Part shown: piece by piece, positions 24,886 through 60,500 of the stretch
How positions within the stretch are numbered: position 1 is the first letter of the stretch
How the letters are laid out: every line of letters starts with the position of its first letter
NCBI RefSeq assembly: GCF_021018805.1
Contig: NC_086258.1
Location: 5,247,081 to 5,311,080 of the forward strand
Length of the DNA stretch: 64,000 bases
Reading direction: 5' to 3'
Origin: Prinia subflava
Lineage: Eukaryota; Chordata; Aves; Passeriformes; Cisticolidae
Translations under genes and position numbers: made by a program
The notes under the pieces: model-generated
Seen by the model: the letters and a program-made list of their open reading frames with translations, nothing else
What the model was told of the DNA's origin: nothing
Database searches by the model: none

Positions 24886-25390
24886 ATGGCGTCGCCGCCG
24901 GCGCCCCCGGCCAAGAAGCGGAAGATGAACTTCTCGGAGCGGGAGGTGGAGATCATCGTGGAGGAGCTGGAGCGGGGAAAGCACCTCCTCGTCAACCACT
25001 TCAACGCGGGCGTGCCGCTGGCCGCCAAGGCCGCCGCCTGGCACGACATCCTGCGCCGCGTCAACGCCGTCGCCACCTGCCACCGAGAGCTGCCCGAGGT
25101 CAAGAAGAAGTGGTCCGACCTCAAGACCGAGGTGCGGCGCAAAGTGGCCCAAGTGCGGGCTGCCATGGAAGGGGGAGGCGAGAACCAGAACGGCGGCGGC
25201 AACGGGCCCGAGGGCGAGGACCCGGCGGGCGGCGCGGCCGCCCCGGTGATCCTCACCCCCATGCAGCAGCGCATCTGCAACCTGCTGGGAGAGGCCACCA
25301 TCATCAGCCTGCCGAGCGGCGACTGCGGCGCGGGTGACGGGAGCGACATCCCCATCACCGCGTCGGCCACCACGGTCACCCTGACCCAGA
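24886..25390 (+). CDS. NAIF1: NAIF1 exon 1: Myb/trihelix-like DNA-binding domain
   Basis: NAIF1 (nuclear apoptosis-inducing factor 1) is a nuclear protein with an N-terminal Myb/SANT-trihelix domain. The family is known to derive from the Myb-like gene of Harbinger transposons and to partner the transposase-derived HARBI1. This exon encodes 168 residues plus one base. A basic KKRK nuclear-localisation motif is at residues 10-13. The Myb-like domain spans about 14-90, from [20 protein letters not shown] to [20 protein letters not shown], including the tryptophans of AAAWHDIL and KKWSDL. A Gly/Glu-rich linker precedes [20 protein letters not shown]. The ATG at 24886 follows an in-frame TGA at 24850-24852. 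Compared with human, as I recall, the N terminus has a few extra Pro/Ala residues. Donor AGA|GTGAGT. Confidence 0.96.
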
Positions 25391-26201
25391 GTGAGTGCTG
25401 CGCCCGCCGGAACGCTCTGGGCTGGACTGCAGGGCCACACAGAGGCCCCGAGCCATGTGTGGGGAGAGAACCACAGAATGGTTTTGGTTGGAAAGGACCT
25501 TAAAGAGCACCCAGTTCCAACCCCCTGCCATGGGCAGGGACACCTTCTACTAGATCAGGTTGTTGCATCCAGCCTGGCCTTGAACATTTCCAGAGATAGC
25601 CTGCCTGCAAGTCCTCTAGGCAGACAGAAGCCCCAGCAAAAAGAAATCTCCACATCTCTAATGAAATGCTCCTCCCAGTCTGCCCTTGTGCTGTAGGGGA
25701 GTGGCCGCAAGACACCAATGTACTGAAAGTCAGCTTGGGCAGCTGCACTCAGCCTTAAGAGCAAGGGAATCAAGGATCCTTTGCACCTTGGGAGATTATT
25801 CAGTGACACTCTGGGATGAAAAGCAGGGGGAAAAACATGTTCAGAGTTGATTTTCTAGTGTGCAGTGTCCCAAAGAGCAGCTCTTCTACCGACAGGGGCC
25901 ATTCTGGGTCTTTTCTCTGCTGTTGTGTCAGTCAGTTAATGCTGTGTGGAAAGATTTTTCTAAACTGGAGGTTGAGAAATTATATTGTCTGGACAGATAA
26001 GGCATTCCATATTCCTTTGGATTGTACAGCCCATAAGGAAGCTCGACGGAGGGTGGAGTAGACTTAAATAGGTCATTTTGTGTGTTGCTGGCCATTGTAT
26101 GTTATCTCACTGAACAGGCTGTGATATTCACTGAATAGTCCCGTAGATAAAAATCCTGTATCACCCCTACTCCTGACTCCCTTTCTGTCCTTTGTTCCCA
26201 G
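25391..26201 (+). other. NAIF1: NAIF1 intron
   Basis: 811 nt with GTGAGT donor and TTTGTTCCCAG acceptor. It contains a CR1 fragment near its start. The rest shows no recognised feature. Confidence 0.9.
25470..25598 (-). repeat. CR1 LINE fragment (3' end, minus orientation)
   Basis: The plus strand shows ACCACAGAATGGTTTTGGTT, GGAAAGGACCTTAAAGAGCA, CCCCTGCCATGGGCAGGGAC and TGGCCTTGAACATTTCCAGA, the reverse complement of the CR1 3' end. It begins 79 bp after the NAIF1 donor, inside the intron. It is less diverged than the other copies here. Confidence 0.92.
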
Positions 26202-26665
26202 TTCCTGCAGAAACAACCTACCACAGTCTGGAGGACGGGGTTGTGGAGTACTGCACCACAGAAGCCCCCTCCACCGTCACTGCAGAGACGCCCTTGGAGA
26301 TAATGACCCCTCAACAGGAGGTGTCTGCCAAGCCCCAGGAGCTGAAAAGCCGCATTGCCCTGAACTCAGCCAAGCTCCTGCAGGAGCAGCGAGTGACCAA
26401 CCTGCACGTGAAGGAGATTGCCCAGCACCTGGAGCAGCAGAACGATCTGCTGCAGATGATTCGCCGCTCGCAGGAGGTGCAGGCGTGTGCCCAGGAGCGG
26501 CAGGCACAGGCCATGGAGGGGACACAGGCAGCGCTGAGTGCCCTCATCCAGGTCCTCCGCCCCATGATTAAGGACTTCCGTCGATTTTTGCAGAGCAATA
26601 CACCCAGCCCATCGGTCACCACCGACCCTGGCCAGACAGGGCAACAAGATGGTATGATCCAGTGA
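26202..26665 (+). CDS. NAIF1: NAIF1 exon 2: C-terminal half, with stop
   Basis: The exon begins with TT completing an Ile codon and reads [18 protein letters not shown] long predicted helix follows ([20 protein letters not shown] to [20 protein letters not shown]), rich in Leu and Gln and likely a coiled coil. The exon ends DGMIQ at TGA 26663-26665. With exon 1 this gives 322 residues against about 327 in human, so the protein is full length. No frameshift or internal stop is present. The helical C terminus is the region likely to mediate self-association or partner binding, which is inference. Confidence 0.96.
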
Positions 26666-26691
26666 AAGAAACAGTGATGGGAGGGGAGCTT

Positions 26692-26897
26692 TGATTGATG
26701 TTAGGAAAAATTTCTTTCCTGAAAGGGTTGTCAGGCCATGGCACGGGCTGCCCAGGGCAGTGGTGGAGTCACCATTCCTGGAGGGATTTAAAAGATGTGT
26801 AGATATGGCAGTTGGGGACATGGGTTAGTGCTTGGGAAACAGTTGAACTCAATGATCTTAAAAGTCTTTTCCAACCTAAATAATTCTGTGATTCTAT
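26692..26897 (+). repeat. CR1 LINE fragment (3' end, plus orientation) in NAIF1 3'UTR
   Basis: Shows GATGTTAGGAAAAATTTCTT, GGCACGGGCTGCCCAGGGCA, CCATTCCTGGAGGGATTTAA and the terminal ATTCTGTGATTCTATG microsatellite that ends CR1 elements. The complete 3' terminus is kept. Insertion lies 27 bp beyond the NAIF1 stop codon, so it would be part of the mRNA. Confidence 0.92.
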
Positions 26898-28696
26898 GGG
26901 ACATCTGCCATGCTAAAAACCTGCCCATGCTGGCAGAGGACACTTTGGAGCAAGGGGTGCTGTCTTGTCTCTGTGAACAGCTCCCTTGGAGTTTGGCTGA
27001 GTCTAAACAGCTTTCTCTGCTAATCTTGTGTCAATCTGCCTTTCCAGGCTCTCATACAGAGTCATAGCAGGATGTGTAGTAAACCAGCAACTTAACATGG
27101 ATTGCTTTAGTTCCTCAAACAATAGATTTTTTTTAAAGTTATTTTTTAATTTCTGTTTGAAAAAAATCTATCCTAAGTATGACACCTCTGTTTTTGTCTC
27201 TCTCTCGAGATCTATAACCTTTAGCTGACTTCTAATGTGGAGAGTTTTGTTGGGATATCAGTGCTGCAGCTGCCAAGGTACAGTGGTCGTGAACACACAG
27301 TGAATGCATTTCTGGCTCTTGCTGAAAGCGTTTACTGGAAACACCACCGGATGTGGTGGAACCTTCCCTCTGCACTGGGAGCTGTGGCTCGTGCTCCTGC
27401 AGCGTCACATGCAGCCCATGCAGACCAGCACCCAGCCTCTGTGCAGTTCATGTCCCACCTACCTCCCCTGAGGATCCCGGTGGGATCAAAACAGCACCTT
27501 CACCTCATGTTTTATCTGCGTGCAGTCGTGGATTTTCTCTGTCAACTCGGCAGATGTGGTGAAAGTTTCATGTCTTGGGTACCAGAAACTCTCCTGGGAT
27601 ACGTCTTGGCACAATGTCTTTATTTATTGCGGCGTAAACACCCAAGGGCCTGGATGAGTCTCAGTCGGGTGGATGGAATGGTGAAACTCCATCTCTGCCT
27701 TATCTGCATAGTTTGTCACCTCCAGAATACCTTGATCCATCAAAGTGGACCTGGACTAAGGTCCTGGACTAAGCTGCAGCCACACGGGAATTCTCAGTGT
27801 TTAGGAGTTTGTCAGCCACTGATTTGAGGGAATTTTGGGGCATTACATCCTGCTGCTGGTGGTGTTTTGTACTGTTTGGGAACTGAAAGCAAGTCTAGCC
27901 ATTCCGTGTTTGTCTGCTGGCTGGCCTCGTCCTGACAAACAGCTGAGATTCTCCTCTCTATCCTGTAGCATTAAACAGGGTGAAACAACATTACAGCCAC
28001 TTCTGAGGCATTCAGGCTGTGGGTCCTTAATGAGAAAGCTTAATTGCACGGGATGCTCAACATGACTCTCACAGACTTGCAGTAACTTCATAAACTTTTA
28101 GATTAAAGGTCCATTTGTACATGCATGGAAGAAAACTTAGGGAAAGAAAAAAAGGAAGTGTAAGTCTTCTACTTTGCAAAGTGGCTTACACTTAACAGGC
28201 TTGTTGCTTGCCAGGTTATTACTTTTGAAATGGAACTTTTCCAGAGCTGGTATTTACTTGCTGTTAAGTCTCCTTTAGGGCTGATGAGGGAGTGAATTTG
28301 CACAATCAAATGAAACCTTTACACAGCCTTTAATGGGGAGATGCTGATGGGGCCCCCCATGGGTAGAGCAGTGGGTGAAGAGGTCAGTCCCTGGCCTTTA
28401 CTCATCTCCTCTTGGCTACAAATCTGATGAGGGAGAAAAGGACAACACAGTGAGAAGGGTTTGGTCCCTGGAAGACTCCCAGCCCCCTGGGACTGACACC
28501 TCCAAGCTGAGTCAGGGTGGATCCTGCCTTGGCCAGTATCTCACCACATGAGTAGCATTTGCCTGACTCTTCCTCTTAGACTTTGGAGAATCAAATCAAT
28601 TGCTGAATTGAAATTTATTTTTAAAGTGAGAACTATGTCATATGTGTTGGTTTACCTCATTTGTGTAATGATCTCTCCTTTACAAATATGAATTTT

Positions 28697-28702
28697 AATA
28701 AA
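28697..28702 (+). terminator. Polyadenylation signal AATAAA, probable NAIF1 end
   Basis: Canonical hexamer in TTTTAATAAAAAATACATTT with a G/T-rich element within 40 nt downstream. Confidence 0.5.
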
Positions 28703-28720
28703 AAATACATTTTGGTAAGC

Positions 28721-31700
28721 AGGCTGTGTCAGTTCATTAGTGGGTGCCAAGGCAGAAGTGGAAATGAGTTCATGGCAACGACTTTGCAACACAGAATCGT
28801 CACTGAGAGGGGACCAAGGAGAGCTGTGAATAACCACCAGTCACAGTAGCTTTTCCTCTTGTTTGTGAATCTTGTGGCCTTGTGTTTACATAATTACAGT
28901 CTTTTTCAAATAATAGCTTTTACAGGCTTACCTTGGAGCACAAGTTATTTCTCGGTGTCTGACAGATTACTGAAGTAATCTCCCAACTGCTCAAATGATG
29001 CCACAATAGCCTAAAATAATGGTAGAAATACCAGCCTTTGGCTTTAAATTGCATTGTGTATTTTTTTCAGTGACTAAACACTTCAGCTGTGTTGGTTTTC
29101 TAAAGGAGTAAACATGTTGCCATTGGAACCACCCATTTTTCTTGTCTTTTCAGGATAGATGCAAAGATTAGTCAAGCCAGCAGCATTCAAGTGCATGTTT
29201 TCTGTGTACAGATTTTTGTCTCATTAAAAAGATGTGTCAACATTTTAAAAATAGGGTGAACTGTGCAATGAAGGGCTTGGTTGTTGCTCATGCAGAGGTC
29301 ATCAAACTTGGGGAGGGACAAAGAAAAGTGTCCCTTATTGTTAGAACCAAGACAAATGGGTGAACAGGACACCGACAGGGCAGACAAATACACAGGACAT
29401 TCAACTGAACAGGCAACTGATGCCCAAACAGAACAAAAGCTAAGGAGTAATATTTATAGATGTTTATTTGTTCTCCTCCTGTACCTAGAGATTTGTATTC
29501 AACATCCAGACTGGGAAGGAGCCCAGAGATGTTCTGCCACAGGGTGCCTCGCACATGGGGGTGAGCAGCATCTTCCTGCCTGCTAGGGAAAGGGAAGTTT
29601 GGTGGGGGACTCTCAGTGGTGAGAAGAAAAAGTTTGTGGCTATGGAAGCAGCACTAAGCCACCAGGAGCACCGCAGCTCCCTCCGGAGCAAAGCTCTGTT
29701 TGCGATGTGTGCGGCTGCAGCCCAGGAGATGGCACTGCGCGCCGGGATCCCGAGCTGTGGCATTGCACCGTCCCACAAACCACCCCGTCCTCCACACCTT
29801 GTGCATCCTCTTTGCACCCTTCACTGGCGAATCTTTTCAAGCCTGAGAGCCTGGAGAAGAAATTCAAAGAGCAGAGCGCAGCAGTGAGATATCCCTGGAA
29901 AAGTCATGATGCCTGGGGACTCAGACCAGGTCCTCTGCTTCCCACAGGCATGGCAGAGGACACTGAGATGTCTGTCTTTGGGATGAGTGCACTGCAGAAC
30001 TGAATGGGCAAGCACAAGATTAAAAAAACACATCAAGTTCCTCATTATAAGCAAAGGGCCAGGTTTTAGGGTTTTTTAGAAGGGCACACATATGTCAGTA
30101 TCCCACAAGTACAGTGCACTGCCATCACCACATCACAGTTCTGGGAGCAGATCCCCTCCAAGGTAATAATCTCTCCAATGATATTGCCTGAACACTCACC
30201 CAAATAACCTCTCCTTCCTCCAGCATGTTTTTAAAGTTTGTCAAGCCTGTTCTGGCAAAGCACTCTTCTGGGGATCTTCTGTGGGTTTTTTCCTGTTGTG
30301 ATGTGAGAGGGTGTTGCCAGCAAGTAGTGTCAGCAGAAGGGTGGTCAGGTCAGTGTGAAAATTAAAGCATTTAAGATTCTGTCTTTCTTGAAAGCACCCG
30401 GTAAGAAGTTTCATAAGACTGAGGAGCACAGGTTCCAGCCCATATTTTGAATGCCTGAATGAAGTCGGTATCACCTGCTCATGAGCCCTTGGGTCCCAGA
30501 CGTGCAGGTGATTAACCCAAGGCAGAATCCCAGCGCCAGCAGGGACAGTTTCTTTCACCTCTGCCAGCTGGGATTCCAAATTAGAGGTTGCTGTGTCAAG
30601 GGGGAGCCACAGACCTACAGTTGCTTCTGATGTATTTGGGGTAACAGTGGCATTTGTGGGGTTGCGGTCACTGGGACAGACCATGGCCACAACCAGCAAG
30701 TCTCTTGTCTGTCACAGCACTGAAGGGATGGACGCTGGGATACAGACACAGGATAAGGCTTAATAAACACAACAAGCCTTGAGGCAAAGCAGGTTCCAAG
30801 GCTGCAGATTTTGGAAGGGGCAAGTGAGACCCAGTTCCACCCCCGGACCTCACAGAATGAAACCAAGAGTCCTGCCGCACATTCCCAGGACACACTGAAG
30901 CAGACATGGAAACCAGTAAACAAAAAAAGCCAGGCAACTGGATTTTCAGGTCTAGCCACATATTTGGGGAAAGGAATCCACCGACTCCAGATTCCTGGGC
31001 TCCCTTTGTCAATAACAGGATTCCCAGTGCTGGCAGGCCAGAAACCCTCCATGCAGGTGTGTCCTTTGCACATCCAACAGGAAACCCATCCTGGCACAGA
31101 AAGTGAAACAGTTCCTGGCCTTTATGATGATGAGTTTAGTTAAATATGGAACAAGTGAAAAAGCAGGTCAAAGTGCAGCTCACAGCCTGTTATTAAGCTA
31201 AGATACAAGCTTGGAATAACTCCACACCACGGGATAATCCGATGCAATGGGGATAGGTACCCATTCCCCTCACAGGGTTTCCAGCTGCCTGCATGCTAAC
31301 AGCTTACACTGCTGTGGTGTCTGCACCCCCTGCCCCATTTTGGGAGCCCCCCAGCCTGGACCTACTCTTGGTTCTGTGGGAGGCACCCACTCATTGCAGC
31401 TCCCACGGCTCCTTGGAGCAGGGCATTGCATCCCACCCATGGCTCCAAGAATGCATTTACAGCAGAAAGTGTCATGTGATAATCTCTTTTTCTTGGATGA
31501 TGAGGCTGAAAGCTCATTAAGGCCATTACAGCTGAGGCGATAGGTGTAACAGAGGAGAACCATTACAGTGTAATTTAGTTTTAGAACTTTAATCATCTGG
31601 CTGCCAGGACAAATGAATTAGCGTGATGATGCTTTCCAGAGGAAGATGCTGATGATGTAGTTTGCAGGGCTTGTGCATCTGGGATTCCCTTGGGGTAAGA

Positions 31701-33928
31701 GATAGGATTTAAAGGCTCACCAAATGCATTACAGGATCTACCTCACTTCACCTCACTGAGTTTTGTCCCTCCTGCATTTATCTCGCCTTGTTTCTCCACT
31801 GCTGCTTTATCTCTGTCCTCAAAGCAGAGAGGAGGCAAGACAAGGCATCTCTGCTGGTGCTCACTCGCCCTGGCCAGCTGGGCACACCTCTCCAGGAGAG
31901 CAGAGGTGAGGCCCAGACTTAACTGCAGAGCACAGACTGATAAAAATATCCCAGACTGATAAGACAATGCCCTGAGCCAGCAAAAGTTGAGGAAGTGGTG
32001 GCGGCACTGGGGAGCGGCCTCAGGAAAGGCTTAGGTCAGGAAGAGCACAGGGCAGGGATGTGGCTGAGGGTTATGGAGCAGAGGTGAGGTGGGCACGGCC
32101 ATAGAGGAGAAATCCTAAGATGTGAGTCTGGGATGAGCAGAATCCATGTGTATAAAAGCACCTTAGTCACACACACACAGCCCCACGGCCAATGGATTGC
32201 ACCTGGAGCAGAAAATAATATAAAGCCAGAGGGATGGTGGATGGAGGAAGATACCCTACACCCACATTCCCTCTGTGGGAGGCTCACACTAACCTATCCC
32301 CTCTGTAAACAGGAGCACTGTCCCTTTAAAACATGGGAATTTCTCCAGAAACAATTATGCAGCATAAACACTGCAAAATCAACAGGGTGAATTTTGAACT
32401 AATAAAGATTTAATCTCTCAGTCATGAGACTGCATTTGTTAGGAAAATACAGATATCCCTGAGAATGCAGCTATGGCTGCTATACTACACACTGCTCAGC
32501 AGCTCGCTGGGCATTTTTCCAAATCCTTTTAACATCAGTCACATTATTCAATTAATTATAAAAACAGTGAGGTTTTCAAGAGATGTTTGTGATAAAACTG
32601 CAAAGTAAATATGCGTGAGAACAGCAAGGATTAAAGTCTCTGTAAACTTTAGCATTCGAGGCTGTTGCTATAAACAAGAGCAGTCCTCGAGAATGTTATT
32701 TACCAGAGTGAATCATAGCAGATAACACAGTCTCCTCCCACACCACACACAGGGGTGGAAGCAGAGCATCCACATGTCTGTCAGCCGTGTGCTGGGGCAT
32801 AAGAGGTGTGAGAGCTGGGCTGGATTCTTCACATGCTTCTGGTATTTCAGCAGCATAGCTTGGTAAATATTTAGCAGGCTCAGCTCTTTCCCAATAAGCT
32901 GGAAACAGAAATCAAAAAATACCAGTCCATCTCCAGCAATGCCTCAAAGCCTTGAAAACACCAGATAGGAATTGATGGAAGGATTCAAGCCTCGCCTGTA
33001 GCAGCAGCCTGTAAACCCTGCTGTTTCCTGGTAACTCCTGGTATGTTCTGTGATGGTCTCATTGTACCAATGCAAAATGTTTTCCCAGTCCACAGTCTGT
33101 GTGAGCTTAACCTGGTAAGCAAAAATGGTAACAATGCATTTGGCTTGATCCAATTTTTCACTTTTATCCAAGGATATTTCTGGGTACTTTTCCTAGCAGA
33201 CTCTTCTTTTTTTTTATAAGGCTCATGTTGTGGCAGAATTATTTGATAGCTCTGATATTGTCTGCATAGATGGCAGATTACAGGCAAGGAGTCTGGGCAT
33301 CAAAGCCTGGCAGAGAGCAAGGATTCCCAGGCTTTCATCCAAGCTTTGCATATCAGCCTTGGGAACAATTCCTCCCACATGAGCCTCAACTTCTCAGCCA
33401 CAGAGGCTCTCGGGCAAACGCCTGAATTTAAAATCTAGGCAAATCACGTTGATGATTGCAGGCTCCTTCAGGACAAGGTGAGACATTTTGTTCTGCTTGC
33501 CCTTAAACGATGGAATCCAGCCTAACCAGGGATCCCAGCCACAGCGCTGGACACAGCAGCAGCACATAATAACAGCGAGCCACGTTGATGAAGGGATGTG
33601 CCCAACTGGTTGCCACATCTCTCGTGTGGAGGGTGAGATTCCAGCTCCAGGCCCTGCCTCATGCTGCTCCCCGGGGCTCTGTGGTACCAGGGCCTCCCTG
33701 CTGCTCCCAGCCAGCCCAGGCACTGCTGGCCTGAGCCACAGCCACTCTGTGGTATCCTGAGGGGACAGAGTGGCCACACTGCTGAGTGGCTTGAGGAACC
33801 GTGTGCCTGCAGCCCATGGGACACGCTGATGAGAGAGCTATGTCACCAGGAGCTGCTTGGGCACTGGGACAAGCCAGGGGAAGGGCTCCTGGCTGTCAGG
33901 AGGATGCAGGAACAACAGTCTGTCACTG
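28721..33928. other. Intergenic DNA between NAIF1 and FAM102A
   Basis: No coding exon, RNA gene or recognisable repeat was found on either strand. Open frames of up to 160 codons occur without domain or splice support. Positions 32,540-32,730 are AT-rich with TAATTA, GATAA and AAACAA-type motifs and could be a regulatory element (weak inference). Confidence 0.6.
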
Positions 33929-34380
33929 AACCACAGAATGGGTCAGGTTGAAAGGATCCACATGGGTCACCTGGTCCCATCTTCCCGCTCAAGCAGGGTC
34001 ATCCCAGAGCACATGGCACAGGATTGTGTCCAGGCAGTTCTGGAATATCCCCTGTGAGGGAGACTCCACAACCTCTCCAGGCCAGTGAGCAATCACTGCA
34101 CAGGAAAGACGTTCTTCCTTATGTTCAGGTAAAACTTCCTGGGCATTTCTTTCTGCCTATTGCTTGTTGTCCTTGTGGTTGGCACCAACTGAGCTGAGCA
34201 TGGCTTCATCCTCTTGGCACTCCACTTTAGGTATTTATACATATTAATGAGGGCCTCTCTCAGTTATCTCATTTCGAGGCTAAACAGGCCCATCTTCCTC
34301 AGCCTTTCCTCATAGCACAGATGCTCCAATTCCCCAGTCATCCTCACTGTCCTCCGCTGGACCCACTCCCAGGAGCTCCG
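33929..34380 (-). repeat. CR1 LINE fragment (about 450 bp, minus orientation)
   Basis: The plus strand begins ACCACAGAATGGGTCAGGTT and continues through GAGACTCCACAACCTCTCCA, GGCTAAACAGGCCCATCTTC, CTCAGCCTTTCCTCATAGCA and CACTGTCCTCCGCTGGACCC, all reverse-complement CR1 landmarks. This is the longest CR1 copy in the window. It abuts the FAM102A CpG island. Too decayed and too short to encode protein. Confidence 0.93.
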
Positions 34381-34599
34381 TATGTCTCATGTCAGAGATG
34401 ACTCTGCCATCACCTCGGCCCAGGCAGGGACACCCCAACCGCAGGCCCCCGCCATCCCCTCAGCTCCGGTGCCAGCTGGGGGCCGCTCAGCCTGCGGAGG
34501 GGCTCCAAGCCATCCTGTGGGGCGGGAAGCCCAGCGCTCCAATTCCCGCTGAGGGGACAGCGACCACCCCGCTTCCCGCCCACCCCCTCAGGCAGGGGG

Positions 34600-35060
34600 C
34601 GGGGCTTTTCCAAACCGACAGCCCTCCAAACCAATCCTCGCCTTCTCTTCCCCGCCCCGTGCCCGAGCAACCAATCACTGCCTCGCACTGCCATCCCGCC
34701 TCCTTACTGCTGTCCAATCGGGCGGCGCCGCTCGAGTTCTCCCGTCTCGGGAGGGAGGGCGGGGGTTACGTGTTGTCGGTATTCCCGAAGCGCGGCGGCG
34801 CCGCTCTCCCCGCGCGCTGCTCCCGCACCGCCTGCGCCATCGGCGTAGCGGCCGCAGTTGGCGTAGCGCGGGCAGAGGCGGCCGTGTCGGGGAGCGGCGG
34901 CCGCCGTGCGAGGAGCGGGCTGGAAGAGCGGGCAGGGCCGGGCAGGCACCGGGCCGGGACCGCGCCAGGACCGCGCTGCAGGTCAGTGAACCGCGCTGGG
35001 AAGCGGGCTGAGACCTTCCGTAAGGCAGCTGGTGACGGGGGGCCGGGAGAGGGGTAAGAT
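34600..35060 (+). promoter_or_regulatory. FAM102A/EEIG1 CpG-island promoter and probable non-coding first exon
   Basis: A CpG-dense island contains three CCAAT boxes at 34631-34635, 34671-34675 and 34714-34718, spaced 40 and 43 bp. Transcription probably starts within 34,760-34,930. Candidate first-exon donors are CTGCAG|GTCAGT after 34981 and GAGGG|GTAAGA after 35053. The translation start is in a later exon at 36813. Start and donor are inferred. The long open frames through the island reflect base composition. Confidence 0.65.
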
Positions 35061-35350
35061 CGGGCTGCAGCTCGGTGCACGGGCTGGGAGGCTGCTGAGC
35101 CCGGGCTGCAGCTCGGTGCACGGGCTGTGGGAACGGAGCTGGGCTGTGGGGACGGAGCTGGGCTGTGGCCCGGGCACGGCTCGCTGCTGGGCCCCTGGGG
35201 CTGGGCTGCAGGGTAGTAGGGGGGTTCAGAGGGACAAGAGGTGGGCTGAGATCTGGGCACAGCTCAGTGCACGGCTCGAACAGGGAGCTGGGACCTGGGC
35301 ACAGCTCAGTGCACGGCTCGGACAGAGAGCCTGAATACCATTCAGTGCAT
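35061..35350 (+). repeat. Minisatellite-like tandem repeat, about 41-bp unit
   Basis: Imperfect copies of GGGCTGCAGCTCGGTGCACG recur at about 35062, 35102, 35253 (as GGGCACAGCTCAGTGCACGG) and 35295, with a decayed copy near 35335. Paired copies are about 41 bp apart. Between them GGGCTGTGGGAACGGAGCT is repeated in tandem at 35123-35168 with a 19-bp period. The array sits in the presumed first intron of FAM102A. Confidence 0.7.
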
Positions 35351-59993
<24,643 letters not shown>

Positions 59994-60453
59994 TAGAAAT
60001 CCTGCTCAGGACTTTGGGGAGATCACAGTGCAGCAGTGCCGGGCCTGAGAGAAGCTCCTGTTGTGTACAGAGACAGGATTTTGCTTTTGTGCTGCTAGAC
60101 TGACTTGGGAAGCTTTCCATTATCAGAGTTGCCCTTTGATAATTTGGCATTGATTTGGCCAAGCAGTGACCCTTGACAAAGAAAGCAGGAACAGGAGGGA
60201 GGGAAAAGGTTGTTACGAGGCACTGTCAGCATGGCCCAGCTGGTGTCCTGCTGAGCCACTGCCTCTTGGAGTTACTGATGCCAGGGATTTGGGGCAGGGA
60301 GGGAAATACTTTGCTAAATCCCTGAAGCTGATTTCCCTGGGAAAGGAGCTAGATCTGGCTGATCTTTACACCTAGTCCTTGACCTCCTGGCTGCTGTGGA
60401 GTGAGGAGCTCAGTGCAGCATGGCTAATGATGTGCCTTGTGTCCCCTCTCCAG

Positions 60454-60500
60454 GTCACGATCGGAATGTCTCTGCTCTCTGGGGATCCCTGCTTCAAAAC
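60454..60500 (+). CDS. EEIG1: FAM102A/EEIG1 coding exon 5
   Basis: The exon has 47 nt: 15 residues VTIGMSLLSGDPCFK plus two bases of a Thr codon. Acceptor CCTCTCCAG and donor AAAAC|GTGAGT. It ends the C2 domain. The intron before it (484 nt) holds nothing recognised. Confidence 0.95.

Larger units (their letters stand above)
26666..28720 (+). other. NAIF1: NAIF1 3'UTR (predicted)
   Basis: About 2 kb after the stop codon with no competing gene. It contains a sense CR1 fragment. AATAAA at 28697-28702, followed by a GT-rich stretch (TTTTGGTAAGCAGGCTGTGT), is the best polyadenylation site. A 196-codon open frame at 27240-27827 has no recognised domain, begins at a GTG and is probably chance. An earlier end of the transcript cannot be excluded. 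Confidence 0.6.

Noticed and set aside
24595..25440. 281-codon minus-strand open frame antisense to NAIF1 exon 1
   Set aside because: It is a compositional shadow of GC-rich coding sequence. The plus-strand frame has the conserved Myb-like domain.
27240..27827. 196-codon open frame after NAIF1
   Set aside because: It starts at GTG, has no recognisable domain, and lies in the predicted NAIF1 3'UTR. It looks like a chance frame.
34389..35057. 222-codon open frame through the FAM102A CpG island
   Set aside because: It is low-complexity, shows no homology that I recognise, and its composition is explained by the island. The conserved coding start is at 36813.
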